Notes: a model not told the origin generated them from the letters alone. A DNA stretch of 64,000 nt from Pseudoalteromonas luteoviolacea (GCF_001750165.1 NZ_CP015411.1:953501-1017500); one strand, 5' to 3'; shown: positions 45,984 through 54,411, counted from the stretch's first letter. Translations and numbers: made by a program.

Positions 45984-46322
45984 ATGCCACAAATTATCTT
46001 TTTACCCCATGAAGAGCTTTGTCCTGAGGGCGCAGCAATTGATGCGAAATCTGGCGATACAGTATTGGATGTTGCGTTAAAAAATGGGATCAGCATCCCT
46101 CATGCATGTGAAAAGTCATGTGCTTGTACAACGTGCCACGTTGTGATCAGAGAAGGCTTTGACTCAATGGAAGAAAGTGATGAGCTTGAAGATGACATGC
46201 TTGACAAAGCATGGGGTTTAGAGCCTGAATCACGTTTGGGTTGTCAAGCCGTGATTAACGATGAAGACTTAGTGGTTGAGATACCAAAGTATAATTTGAA
46301 TATCGTTAATGAAGAACACTAA
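45984..46322 (+). CDS. fdx: ISC-type [2Fe-2S] ferredoxin
   Basis: Adrenodoxin-like ferredoxin that gives electrons for cluster assembly on IscU. The 112 residues have cluster ligands Cys42, Cys48, Cys51 (HACEKSCACTTCHV) and Cys87 (RLGCQAV). It closes the isc operon: a strong terminator follows at 46339-46371, and no iscX gene is seen, unlike E. coli. Confidence 0.97.
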   Translation: MPQIIFLPHEELCPEGAAIDAKSGDTVLDVALKNGISIPHACEKSCACTTCHVVIREGFDSMEESDELEDDMLDKAWGLEPESRLGCQAVINDEDLVVEIPKYNLNIVNEEH

Positions 46323-46338
46323 TTTATAATACTGATTT

Positions 46339-46371
46339 AAAAGGCTGTAGCTAATCACTACAGCCTTTTTT
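46339..46371 (+). terminator. terminator of the isc operon
   Basis: An 8-bp GC-containing stem (46343-46350 with 46358-46365) extended by A-T pairs, 7-base loop, then T6. Confidence 0.92.
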
Positions 46372-46388
46372 GTTTGGAGCGTAGCAAA

Positions 46389-47825
46389 ATGTTTAAAAAA
46401 GGACAGACTTTACATTCAATCATCGATGGCGCTAGTCATAGTAGTTGTGATTTGCTGCCAGTATACAACCCCGCAGATGGTTGCTTATTGGCTAATGTGA
46501 CGCAAATAAACATCGATGATGCCGACTCTGCTGTAGAAGTGGCCAGTAAGTGCTTTGAACAATTAAAAACAACGACGGCACAAGCTCGCAGCACTGTTTT
46601 GTATAGATGGTATCAGCTGATCATGGACAATCAATCTCGGCTTGCTGAATTGGTAACCTTGGAGCAAGGCAAGCCAATACAAGAATCTAATGCGGAGGTG
46701 GTTTACGCAGCAGGTTATGTACGTTGGTTTGCGCAGCAGGCTGAAAGGGCATATGGTATGGTCATCCCTCCCCATACACCTAATCATCAAATTACCTCGA
46801 ATAAGCAGGGCGTCGGTATTGTGCTTGGCATTACGCCGTGGAATTTCCCTTTGGCGATGATCACACGCAAAGTCGCACCTGCCTATGCAGCAGGGTGCAG
46901 TTTTATTTTAAAGCCTTCTGAATTGACCCCAATAAGTGCGATTGAACTTGCTAAACTTGCATTGCAAGCTGGTATGGAGCGAGGAGCTTTTCAGGTCTTG
47001 GTTAGTGATAAGCCACAGGCGCTTGTTGAACATCTGAATAATAAACCTGCAATTAGGAAGTTAACGTTTACTGGGTCGACTCGAGTAGGTAAGTTACTTT
47101 ATGCACAATGTGCAGATACCATGAAGCGAGCTTCACTGGAGCTTGGGGGTAATGCACCTTTTATTGTATTTGAAAGTGCCAATATTGAGTCTGCGATAGA
47201 TGGATTAATGATTGCGAAGTTTCGTAATGCAGGGCAAACATGCATTGCTGCAAATCGTGTATTTGTTCATCGCGACATCAGAGCTAAATTTGTCGCACAA
47301 CTCATACGTCGTGTTGAGTCGTTAAAAGTTGGGGCTGGGCTAGGTGCAGATTTTGACATAGGGCCGTTGATTAATGAAACCGCAAAATTAAAGGCTAAAC
47401 AATTAGTCGTAGATGCCATTGAGCGCGGCGCTAAATATATTACGCAGGGAAGTGACGTGCAGCAAGAAGGCCCATTTATGTCGCCAATAATTTTGGGGAG
47501 CGTGACTCCTGATATGAATATCTATCACCATGAGATATTTGCCCCCGTTGTTACACTAATCGACTTTGATTCAGAATTTCAGGTTATGGCGATGGCGAAT
47601 GAGTTGCATGCTGGGTTGGCTGCTTATTTTTATTCGACGTGCCAAAAACAAATAGCGCGTATGTCGAAAGGTCTTGATTTTGCGATGATTGGTATCAATG
47701 AAGGCGCCATTTCTAATCCAGCAGCCCCTTTTGGCGGTATGAAAGAGTCTGGCCTAGGCCGTGAAGGTGGAGCCGAAGGTATAGAGGAATATTTGGAAAC
47801 CAAGTATTTTTGTCAGCGCATATAA
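46389..47825 (+). CDS. NAD(P)-dependent aldehyde dehydrogenase, succinate-semialdehyde dehydrogenase-like
   Basis: A 478-residue aldehyde dehydrogenase. Key motifs are TPWNFPLAMITRK, FTGSTRVGKLL (cofactor loop), the general-base Glu in LELGGNAPF, the catalytic Cys in RNAGQTCIAANR, and the C-terminal PFGGMKESGLGREGG. The overall pattern fits GabD-type succinate-semialdehyde dehydrogenase, but related substrates such as glutarate semialdehyde are possible. I chose the ATG at 46389, with GGAG 9 bases upstream; a TTG lies 15 bases earlier. No aminotransferase is adjacent, so the pathway is not shown by context. Confidence 0.85.
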   Translation: MFKKGQTLHSIIDGASHSSCDLLPVYNPADGCLLANVTQINIDDADSAVEVASKCFEQLKTTTAQARSTVLYRWYQLIMDNQSRLAELVTLEQGKPIQESNAEVVYAAGYVRWFAQQAERAYGMVIPPHTPNHQITSNKQGVGIVLGITPWNFPLAMITRKVAPAYAAGCSFILKPSELTPISAIELAKLALQAGMERGAFQVLVSDKPQALVEHLNNKPAIRKLTFTGSTRVGKLLYAQCADTMKRASLELGGNAPFIVFESANIESAIDGLMIAKFRNAGQTCIAANRVFVHRDIRAKFVAQLIRRVESLKVGAGLGADFDIGPLINETAKLKAKQLVVDAIERGAKYITQGSDVQQEGPFMSPIILGSVTPDMNIYHHEIFAPVVTLIDFDSEFQVMAMANELHAGLAAYFYSTCQKQIARMSKGLDFAMIGINEGAISNPAAPFGGMKESGLGREGGAEGIEEYLETKYFCQRI

Positions 47826-47961
47826 ATATTGAGTTTAATTTAAAGAATGCGTTGGTTTGCTAAAAAATAATTTTGGAACAATGCAATTTTTGCAATTACT
47901 TTAATTTTGTAAAAAAGCTATGTAGACTGCGCGTTAGTTTTCAACTTTAAATAAAAATTTA

Positions 47962-48849
47962 ATGACAAGCGTAGATTTTCCAACTCTAGTTATACTGGCA
48001 GGTGGACTAGGTACTCGTTTTGGTGGTGGTAAACAGATAGCTGAACTACCTAAAATAGGTAGAACAATCATGGAGCTCAGTATAGAGGATGCCTACAAAG
48101 CCGGTATTCGCCATGTCGTTTTAGTTATTAATGAAACCGTCAGACCTGCAATAGAAAATGTGATCTTGCCTCGGCTACCAAAGCAACTGAAAGTAGACTT
48201 GGTTGAGCAATCAATTGAGATGGTGCCACCACGTTTTAAGGGAATGGCAATCGAACGCACTAAGCCGTGGGGAACAGGCCATGCATTGCTATGTGCAAGG
48301 CCTTTCATTGCTGGAAATGCGATAGTGATTACCGCTGACGATTACTATGGTGCAAGTGCCTATACTCAACTATTCTCACACTTTTGTAATATAGATCAAA
48401 ATACTAGCGAAATGGCGATAGTAGCCTATCCTTTATCACAGACAATGTCAGAACTGGGTGGTGTGAATAGAGGTATATGCGCTTTGTCTGAAAACTACCT
48501 TACGCAAGTGCATGAGTATTTAAATATACGTCAAGCCGATGAGGGTTATATCGGTGTCTATGACAATCTAGAAACACCAATTAAAGAAAATAGCCTTGTT
48601 TCGATGACCTGTTGGGGAGTCACTCAATCACTTTTTGACAAATTAGAGTCGCAATTTAAGCTATTCTTAGAATCTCATGACAGCGATGTCAAAAAAGAGT
48701 ATTATCTACCCGATTGTATTCAGCATATGATTAATTTGAACCAAACGGCTGTCCGAGTATATACCGCGAAAGACAGGTGGTTTGGTGTTACTTATAAAGA
48801 AGAATTAGATAGTGTCGCAGGAAAAATTTATGAACTACGTCACGGATGA
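47962..48849 (+). CDS. sugar nucleotidyltransferase
   Basis: A 295-residue Rossmann-like nucleotidyltransferase. The NTP-binding signature LAGGLGTRFGGGKQ is near residue 13, ITADDYYG supplies the metal Asp, and KPWGTGHAL resembles the base-recognition loop. The acceptor is unknown. The gene directly downstream encodes an N-acetylhexosamine-kinase-like protein whose start overlaps this gene by 20 bases. So a role in turning an amino-sugar 1-phosphate into a UDP-sugar is a reasonable inference. The ATG lacks a clear Shine-Dalgarno. Confidence 0.8.
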   Translation: MTSVDFPTLVILAGGLGTRFGGGKQIAELPKIGRTIMELSIEDAYKAGIRHVVLVINETVRPAIENVILPRLPKQLKVDLVEQSIEMVPPRFKGMAIERTKPWGTGHALLCARPFIAGNAIVITADDYYGASAYTQLFSHFCNIDQNTSEMAIVAYPLSQTMSELGGVNRGICALSENYLTQVHEYLNIRQADEGYIGVYDNLETPIKENSLVSMTCWGVTQSLFDKLESQFKLFLESHDSDVKKEYYLPDCIQHMINLNQTAVRVYTAKDRWFGVTYKEELDSVAGKIYELRHG

Positions 48850-49960
48850 GTTAGCCGCAAGTTTAGTTAAAAAGCCAGTTTATAGGGTTAGTATGGAATA
48901 TCGTTCGATCGCCGAGCATTTGGCTGTGCAATATGGTTTGTGCGGTGAAGAAATATCAATGAAACCAATTGGCAGTGGTCACATTAATACGACTATGCTG
49001 TTAAACGATAGCGAACGTATGTTGGTAGTTCAAAAACTAAATACAACTGTATTTCCTGAACCAGATCAACTAGTGGAAAATGCACGCTTGATTGAGCAGC
49101 ATTTAGTTGGCAAATCAGGAGTTGGCGCCTACGAACTGGGCATTATAAAGCATGTCCCTACACACTCAGGAAGATTCTTAGTTGAATATCAAGGTGAAGT
49201 GTGGAGAGCCCTTGAATTTATCGGAAAAAGCTATAGTGAAGATGTAGTAGATTGCGTAGTCAAAGCGCAGACAGCAGCAGGCGCATTTGGGTGTTTTGCT
49301 AAAGCATTGAACGATTTCGATGCAACGCAACTGTTTCCGGTCATCCCTGATTTTCATAATTTGGCAATGAGAATCGATAAGCTTAATCAGGTTATAGAGC
49401 AAGATCCCGTTGGTCGTGTGAGTGGCTGTTTAGCAGATATTCAATTTTGCCAATCCCAATATGAATTGGCACATGAAGTGCAGCAAACAGAAGCAAAATT
49501 ACCACTACGTGTTTGTCATAACGATACGAAAATCAATAACATGTTATTTGATGCGTCTACTAATAAAGCTAAAGCTGTTATTGACTTGGATACGTGTATG
49601 CCAGGTTATTGGTTATATGATTTTGGGGATATGGTGCGTACTTTTTGCTCGCCAGAACCTGAAGATTCAACAAACCTCAGTAACGTTGTCGTGCGTGTTG
49701 AAATTTTTGAGGCAATTGTTAAAGGGTATATCGCTGAGGTTGCAGACAAACTGACTGACGTTGAACGTGAAAGCTTAATATTGGGAGCAAAAGTTATGCC
49801 TCTGATGATAGGCATACGCTTTTTGACCGATTACCTAGATGGTGACAATTATTTTGCGACAAAACATGATGCTCATAATTTAGAGAGAGCACGTAATCAA
49901 TTCGCGTTGTATCAAGATATATTGCGCAAAGAGTCTCAGTTGAAAGCGTTAATAAACTGA
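48830..49960 (+). CDS. APH-family phosphotransferase, N-acetylhexosamine 1-kinase (NahK)-like
   Basis: A 376-residue kinase of the aminoglycoside-phosphotransferase fold. The GSGHINTTMLL glycine-rich loop, VVQKLNTTVF lysine strand, catalytic HNDTKINNMLF (Asp as base, Asn for metal) and IDLDTCMPGYWLYDFGD metal motif are visible. NahK phosphorylates C1 of GlcNAc or GalNAc; the pattern of motifs and the neighbouring nucleotidyltransferase and glycosidase genes support that role here. I chose the ATG at 48830 with AGGA upstream; a GTG 18 bases earlier is possible. A hairpin terminator follows. Confidence 0.78.
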   Translation: MNYVTDELAASLVKKPVYRVSMEYRSIAEHLAVQYGLCGEEISMKPIGSGHINTTMLLNDSERMLVVQKLNTTVFPEPDQLVENARLIEQHLVGKSGVGAYELGIIKHVPTHSGRFLVEYQGEVWRALEFIGKSYSEDVVDCVVKAQTAAGAFGCFAKALNDFDATQLFPVIPDFHNLAMRIDKLNQVIEQDPVGRVSGCLADIQFCQSQYELAHEVQQTEAKLPLRVCHNDTKINNMLFDASTNKAKAVIDLDTCMPGYWLYDFGDMVRTFCSPEPEDSTNLSNVVVRVEIFEAIVKGYIAEVADKLTDVERESLILGAKVMPLMIGIRFLTDYLDGDNYFATKHDAHNLERARNQFALYQDILRKESQLKALIN

Positions 49961-49983
49961 ATCAAACTAGGTGTTTAAAATTT

Positions 49984-50016
49984 AGCGCCTGTTGACCTTA
50001 TGTCGCAGGCGTTTTT
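49984..50016 (+). terminator. terminator after the NahK-like kinase gene
   Basis: A 6-bp GC-rich stem (49986-49991 with 50006-50011), 14-base loop and T6 tail. Confidence 0.7.
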
Positions 50017-50098
50017 TATGCTTTTCATACAGCCAGTCCTCATATTTCGCCTTTGAAATGATGCCCTACTTAGTTATGCCATTAATGGACAGTGATTA

Positions 50099-50117
50099 CT
50101 ATTACACAGTGTAATAG
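50099..50117. promoter_or_regulatory. perfect 19-nt palindrome, candidate operator
   Basis: CTATTACAC, one central base, then GTGTAATAG. Symmetric sites of this length are typical dimeric repressor operators (for example GntR or LacI types). It is 181 bases before the GH109-type gene. No regulator gene is adjacent. Confidence 0.55.
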
Positions 50118-50297
50118 CGGCTTATTGAACATCAATTAGTCGCATCTCTTTGATTCTTTATGTCGCATAAGATAGCGTTATCATCATAAAGGTATTAACT
50201 GACACAAATAGGTGTTTAAAGCGTTTTAGTTGTCCGTCATACCAAAAATAAATATAAAAATTCAAACAATAAAATAAGTTGTAATCTAGGAAACTTC

Positions 50298-51671
50298 ATG
50301 ACTCATATAAATAGAAGACATTTTCTAAAGGCTGCGGGTGTGGCCGCTGCTGCAGGTGTGGTTGCAGGCTGTGCACAGACAAATGGGCAAAGCACGATAG
50401 CAACAGGCTCAAAAGGTAAATCTGTCATTGGACTTATTGCGCCAAAAATGGAGATTGTTCGTGTTGCATTCATCGGTGTTGGCCAACGCGGTTATGGTCA
50501 TGTTAAACGTATGAGTCATATTGATGGCGCTGAAATCGTTGCAATTTGTGACACTCATGAAGAAGTTTTGGAACGTTCTGCGACCTTTTTAACTGAAAAA
50601 GGATTAAAAAAACCAGCGCTATACAGCACTGGAGAGCTGGCATATAAAGATATGCTGACACGTGAAGATATTGACATTGTCATCATTTCAACGCCTTGGA
50701 AGTGGCATGCACAGATGGCCATAGACACTATGGAAAGTGGTAAGCATGCTTTTGTAGAAGTACCTCTTGCACTTACCGTGGAAGAAATGTGGCAAATCGT
50801 AGACACCGCTGAACGCACACAAAAAAATTGCATGATGATGGAAAATGTCAACTATGGTCGTGATGAGTTGATGGTCCTGAATATGGTTCGCCAAGGTATT
50901 TTTGGTGATCTGTTACATGGAGAAGCGGCTTATATTCATGAGCTAAGATGGCAAATGAAAGAGTTGGAGCATAAAACAGGCTCTTGGCGCACTGAATGGC
51001 ATACTCGCAGAGATGGCAATTTATATCCGACTCACGGGTTAGGGCCTGTATCTCAGTACATGAATATTAACCGAGGTGACAGGTTTGATTACCTTACTTC
51101 GATGAGCTCTCCAGCGCTAGGTCGTGCAGCGTATGCTCAAAGGGAATTTCCTAAAGAGCATCAGCGTAATCAATGGGATTATATTTGTGGTGACATGAAC
51201 ACGACTATGATTAAAACGGTTAAAGGTCGCTCTATTATTGTTCAACACGATACGACAACACCACGTCCATATTCTCGTCATAACCTGATACAAGGAACTA
51301 ATGGTGTGTTTGCAGGCTTTCCGAATCGGGTCGCGTTAGAGCAAGGTGGAAGAGGATCATTCCACGATTGGGATGAAGATATGGATTATTGGTATGGTAA
51401 GTATGATCACCCATTATGGGTTAAGATGGGTAAAGAGGCAGAGCGCAATGGTGGTCACGGCGGCATGGACTTCTTGATGTTTTGGCGCATGATTTATTGT
51501 TTGAGAAATGGCGAACCACTTGATCAGGATGTATACGATGGTGCGGCTTGGTCAGTTATCTCACCGCTTTCTGCGCAATCGGTAGCAAACCGAAGTGAAT
51601 CGGTGTCTATCCCTGACTTTACAAGAGGTCATTGGAAAACGGCAACCCCGTTAGGCATTGTGGGAGCATAA
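50298..51671 (+). CDS. Gfo/Idh/MocA-family protein, GH109 alpha-N-acetylgalactosaminidase-like
   Basis: A 457-residue exported protein. The N-terminus is a twin-arginine signal (NRRHFLKAAG) with a lipobox-like VAGC at 25, so it may be a Tat-exported lipoprotein. An NAD-binding VAFIGVGQRGYGH follows at about 55-67, then the HAFVEVPLALT motif. The YPTHGLGPVSQYMNINRGDRFD and GGHGGMDFLMFWRM stretches match the GH109 family, which uses NAD+ to hydrolyse alpha-GalNAc. GH109 in CAZy has diverse members, so the linkage is uncertain. Upstream nucleotidyltransferase and kinase genes suggest one salvage locus. Confidence 0.83.
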   Translation: MTHINRRHFLKAAGVAAAAGVVAGCAQTNGQSTIATGSKGKSVIGLIAPKMEIVRVAFIGVGQRGYGHVKRMSHIDGAEIVAICDTHEEVLERSATFLTEKGLKKPALYSTGELAYKDMLTREDIDIVIISTPWKWHAQMAIDTMESGKHAFVEVPLALTVEEMWQIVDTAERTQKNCMMMENVNYGRDELMVLNMVRQGIFGDLLHGEAAYIHELRWQMKELEHKTGSWRTEWHTRRDGNLYPTHGLGPVSQYMNINRGDRFDYLTSMSSPALGRAAYAQREFPKEHQRNQWDYICGDMNTTMIKTVKGRSIIVQHDTTTPRPYSRHNLIQGTNGVFAGFPNRVALEQGGRGSFHDWDEDMDYWYGKYDHPLWVKMGKEAERNGGHGGMDFLMFWRMIYCLRNGEPLDQDVYDGAAWSVISPLSAQSVANRSESVSIPDFTRGHWKTATPLGIVGA

Positions 51672-51676
51672 AGAGT

Positions 51677-51699
51677 AAAAGCGCCAATTGGCGCTTTTT
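51677..51699 (+). terminator. terminator after the GH109-type gene
   Basis: A 9-bp perfect stem (51677-51685 with 51690-51698), 4-base loop, and T6. Confidence 0.9.
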
Positions 51700-51740
51700 T
51701 ATGTTTTAATAAAGTGAGTACAACTTATGGAACGAGCACA

Positions 51741-52241
51741 ATGAGCAAGTTAGTTTTAATCTTATTCTTTAGTTCAGTACTTTTTGGTTGTTCGAGTGCA
51801 CAGGTTGAGAAAGAAAGTATAAAGCTTGAACAGACGCTTGAGCGTTATATAAATACTTATCAAGCACGCACTGATTTTCAACGGTTTCTATCGTTTTATA
51901 CAGACGATGTTGTGCTAGAAGACATGTTGTATGGCCACAAAGTAACAAGTAAGCAGCAGTTAGCAGCCTTTTTCAATTGGAATGCGCAAGACGTGATGGT
52001 ACTTGATTCAAAGCTTACTTTTTCAATTGAACAAAAAATTGTTTCTATTGAAGGGCGCACAGCCTTGCTGCGCGGCACCTTTAATCCTTTTCTATACAAT
52101 GGAAAGCAACTGGGCCCATGGCGCTTTACTACCGTGCTACATTTTAATGAGCAAGGTTTGATCCACTACCAGCAAGATTGGATTAACTACTACCCTAGAA
52201 GCTTTGTCGCAAATGCACCAAACTTAAACTTGAATAGGTGA
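51741..52241 (+). CDS. NTF2/SnoaL-like lipoprotein
   Basis: A 166-residue predicted lipoprotein: signal LVLILFFSSVLFGC with lipobox LFGC and +2 Ser. The mature part has the helix-plus-curved-sheet pattern of the NTF2-like superfamily: a YINTYQARTDFQRFLSFYTDD helix, then strands ending FNEQGLIHYQQDWINYY. The function is unknown; such proteins bind small hydrophobic ligands or act as isomerases. The open frame starts 27 bases earlier at GTG; I prefer ATG 51741. The thiamine-type genes begin 73 bases downstream. Confidence 0.75.
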   Translation: MSKLVLILFFSSVLFGCSSAQVEKESIKLEQTLERYINTYQARTDFQRFLSFYTDDVVLEDMLYGHKVTSKQQLAAFFNWNAQDVMVLDSKLTFSIEQKIVSIEGRTALLRGTFNPFLYNGKQLGPWRFTTVLHFNEQGLIHYQQDWINYYPRSFVANAPNLNLNR

Positions 52242-52314
52242 AATATGTTTTTATATCTCAATTGCATGTACACTGCATGGTAATTTATTAACTCAAAAAA
52301 GTTTGGACCACTTT

Positions 52315-52569
52315 ATGCAGCTTTCTGTTGAAATAAGTAAGTACCCACTTAACTCTGATTATATTCCATTTATAAAATCCTTTATTGAGCGCCTCAATAA
52401 GCATGATGGCTTAACAGTTATTACAAATACGATGTCTACCCAGGTTTTTGGGGAGTTTGATGTTGTGATGTCGGTTATCCAGGCGGAAATGAAAGTCTCT
52501 TTTGAACAGTTTGGTAAGAGTGTATTTGTCTGTAAGTTTATTTCTGGCGATTTATCCCCTGAGGCATAA
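52315..52569 (+). CDS. YkoF-like thiamine/HMP-binding protein
   Basis: An 84-residue single-domain protein of the YkoF/MTH1187 family: VEISKYPLNSDYIPFIKSFIERL, TNTMSTQVFGEFDVVM and FEQFGKSVFVCKF are the family pattern. YkoF in Bacillus binds thiamine and hydroxymethylpyrimidine. No signal peptide is seen. I chose the ATG at 52315 over a TTG 12 bases upstream. The stop overlaps the pnuC-type start by one base (TAATG). Position before a PnuC/PnuT transporter supports a vitamin-B1 link. Confidence 0.82.
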   Translation: MQLSVEISKYPLNSDYIPFIKSFIERLNKHDGLTVITNTMSTQVFGEFDVVMSVIQAEMKVSFEQFGKSVFVCKFISGDLSPEA

Positions 52570-53189
52570 TGGATCTCATTACTAAAACACTTGCAGGGTT
52601 TACTGCAATGTCCAGTTGGGAGTACCTAGCTGTCATATTGTCGATTCTCTATTTACTATTGGCCATTAAAGAAAGTATTTGGTGTTGGCCTGCTGCATTT
52701 TTTAGCACTGCTATTTACACCATAATGTATTGGAATGGCGCTTTAGTAATGGAGTCGTTTTTGCATTTCTATTATTTGGTTATGGCATTTGTTGGTTGGT
52801 GGATGTGGCGTTCTGGCAATCAAAATACCGAGTCTAAAATCGTCTCATGGTCGTTTTATAAGCATCTGAAAATTATTTTTGTTACGGGTTTAACTGCTAT
52901 TCTGGTGGGGTATATTACAGATAATTACACCCATGCAGATCTGCCTTATTTAGATAGCTTTACGACCTGCTTTGCTGTAGTTACCACTTACCTTGTCGCT
53001 AAAAAAGTTCTAGAGAACTGGTTATATTGGGTGGTAATTGATGCCGCATCTATGTATCTCTATTACCTGAAAGGCTACTATCCAACACTTGCTTTATATG
53101 TTTTTTATACCTTTATGGCATGCTGGGGCTATATAAAATGGTATGAAGAGCACAGTAATCGAGAGGGAAAAACACTTGCGCAGCTTTGA
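52569..53189 (+). CDS. PnuC-family vitamin transporter, probably thiamine (PnuT)
   Basis: A 206-residue inner-membrane facilitator with about seven hydrophobic helices. The W-rich ESIWCWPAAFFSTAIYTIMYW stretch, YYLVMAFVGWWMWR, and the late LENWLYWVVIDAASMYLYYLKGYYPT are PnuC-family motifs. PnuC takes nicotinamide riboside; PnuT takes thiamine. The YkoF-like gene upstream and a small kinase downstream (which could trap the vitamin by phosphorylation) favour PnuT. No TPP riboswitch is seen upstream. The start is coupled to the YkoF-like stop by one shared base. Confidence 0.87.
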   Translation: MDLITKTLAGFTAMSSWEYLAVILSILYLLLAIKESIWCWPAAFFSTAIYTIMYWNGALVMESFLHFYYLVMAFVGWWMWRSGNQNTESKIVSWSFYKHLKIIFVTGLTAILVGYITDNYTHADLPYLDSFTTCFAVVTTYLVAKKVLENWLYWVVIDAASMYLYYLKGYYPTLALYVFYTFMACWGYIKWYEEHSNREGKTLAQL

Positions 53190-53997
53190 TGATAGCGATG
53201 CATTAGATGCGCTCAATAGACTATTTCCATATAAAAGCGTAAAACATGTAAAAAGGCTTGATGCTGGGCTTAGCAATATTAATTTTTACGCTGAGCTTGG
53301 TAACGAGCCTTGTTTACTTAAGGCGTTTAATCGTTCTTTACCAGAAACTGCGTTAGCTATTCAAAATAAATTAGCGACTCAAGGTGTAACTCAATCAGTT
53401 ATATGTATTGATAAAATTGAAAGGTTGGCGGTCTTAGAGTATCTGATAGCGCTTGATATTCCTCCTGTACTAGATACAGAGCTATTAGAGGTACTTGTTA
53501 AAGTTCATCATTTTTCCAGCCAATGCAATATCGTGTTAGATTTAGCAGCTGAAGTATCTAAAGCATCCAAACAATTAGACGCCATGGAAATCGGCGGCTA
53601 TTTAACGCATAAGCTCAAGCAATTTCCTGCTGATATTCGGTATTGTCACAATGATTTAGTCAGAGAAAATATCCTCAAGACGTCATCAGGAGTTTATCTC
53701 ATTGATTTTGAATATGCCGGACAAAACGACGTTTTTTTTGATTTGGCAGCACTATGCTGTTCTTTTGAGCTGTCATCATCACAATCTGTTCAAATGCTCG
53801 CTGATTATTTTCGGCTTCAGCATGTGCAGTTACCAAGTTATGCGGTGAGTAAATTAAGTGTCTATATTGGCATTTATTTGGTTGTGAGTATTGCTTGGTA
53901 TGAAAGCCGAAAGGTGTCACAAGGATACGACGTTTTGTATAAGCAGTTCATGATATGGTGTCAACAGTACGATTTAGCTTTGCCTCGTAAAGCTTGA
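53176..53997 (+). CDS. APH/choline-kinase-type phosphotransferase, possible thiamine kinase
   Basis: A 273-residue kinase with DAGLSNINFYAEL (glycine-loop equivalent), catalytic RYCHNDLVRENIL and metal motif LIDFEYAGQNDVFFDLAAL. This pattern fits thiamine kinase ThiK / choline kinase / LicA relatives. The context (YkoF-like protein, PnuC/PnuT transporter) points to thiamine phosphorylation. I chose the TTG at 53176 because GAGAGGG lies 8 bases upstream; an ATG at 53143 gives 11 extra residues but has no box. The start overlaps the transporter gene by 14 bases. Confidence 0.78.
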   Translation: MRSFDDSDALDALNRLFPYKSVKHVKRLDAGLSNINFYAELGNEPCLLKAFNRSLPETALAIQNKLATQGVTQSVICIDKIERLAVLEYLIALDIPPVLDTELLEVLVKVHHFSSQCNIVLDLAAEVSKASKQLDAMEIGGYLTHKLKQFPADIRYCHNDLVRENILKTSSGVYLIDFEYAGQNDVFFDLAALCCSFELSSSQSVQMLADYFRLQHVQLPSYAVSKLSVYIGIYLVVSIAWYESRKVSQGYDVLYKQFMIWCQQYDLALPRKA

Positions 53998-54011
53998 TAC
54001 GTTACGAGGCA
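53981..54011. terminator. hairpin between convergent kinase and HTH genes
   Basis: A 10-bp perfect stem (53981-53990 with 54002-54011), 11-base loop, no strong T run. Its left arm overlaps the kinase 3' end. Confidence 0.5.
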
Positions 54012-54018
54012 AGGTTTG

Positions 54019-54201
54019 TTAAATCCCACCTAGCCTTTTTGCTAGCTCTTTGTACTTTTCAACATCTTCCTTGTCGAATATGGGCTCTCCATTTTCATCA
54101 TGTTCCTTTGCAACTAATAAGTTTTCTCTTGCTAGTCGCCTAACTCGTTCCACTTTTACACTTAAAAATTCAGCTACTTGCTCAGTGGTCATAGGGGTCA
54201 T
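54019..54201 (-). CDS. small excisionase-type helix-turn-helix protein
   Basis: A 60-residue protein with a MerR/Xis-type winged helix: MTTEQVAEFLSVKVERVRRLARENLLVA followed by GEPIFDKEDVEKYKELA. Such proteins are excisionases, plasmid regulators or small transcription factors. I chose the start at 54201, which has GAGGA upstream; an in-frame Met 9 bases later is also possible. No integrase or phage gene is nearby. The tRNA-Arg gene lies 210 bases away on the other strand. Confidence 0.72.
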   Translation of the reverse strand: MTPMTTEQVAEFLSVKVERVRRLARENLLVAKEHDENGEPIFDKEDVEKYKELAKRLGGI

Positions 54202-54411
54202 AATACAAATCCTCAAGATGATGTTGGTAGCTTAGCTACTAAGATCTAATTACATTTATTATTTTTGAACTTTAATCATAGCTAAATATATGACTTTTGG
54301 CGTAGTTGGTAATGTTTTTTCGTATTTAGTTCAATAAATAGACATACAAACGCCTGTAGGCTGGCATTTCAATCGAGATGTGATTATTATGAAGCAGCTT
54401 TAAACTACTGT

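Larger units (their letters stand above)
49961..50297. other. intergenic region before the GH109-type gene
   Basis: 337 bases without a gene. It contains a terminator (49984-50016), a perfect 19-nt palindrome (50099-50117), and two copies of the 12-mer TAGGTGTTTAAA (49968-49979 and 50209-50220). No convincing -35/-10 pair was found. Confidence 0.6.

Noticed and set aside
49968..50220. Repeated 12-mer TAGGTGTTTAAA and TTATGTCGCA as an att or repeat pair
   Set aside because: Only short matches with different flanks; could be chance in AT-rich DNA. Mentioned in the intergenic note only.
52242..52314. TPP riboswitch before the YkoF-like gene
   Set aside because: The region is only 73 bases and lacks the conserved CTGAGA thi-box core.
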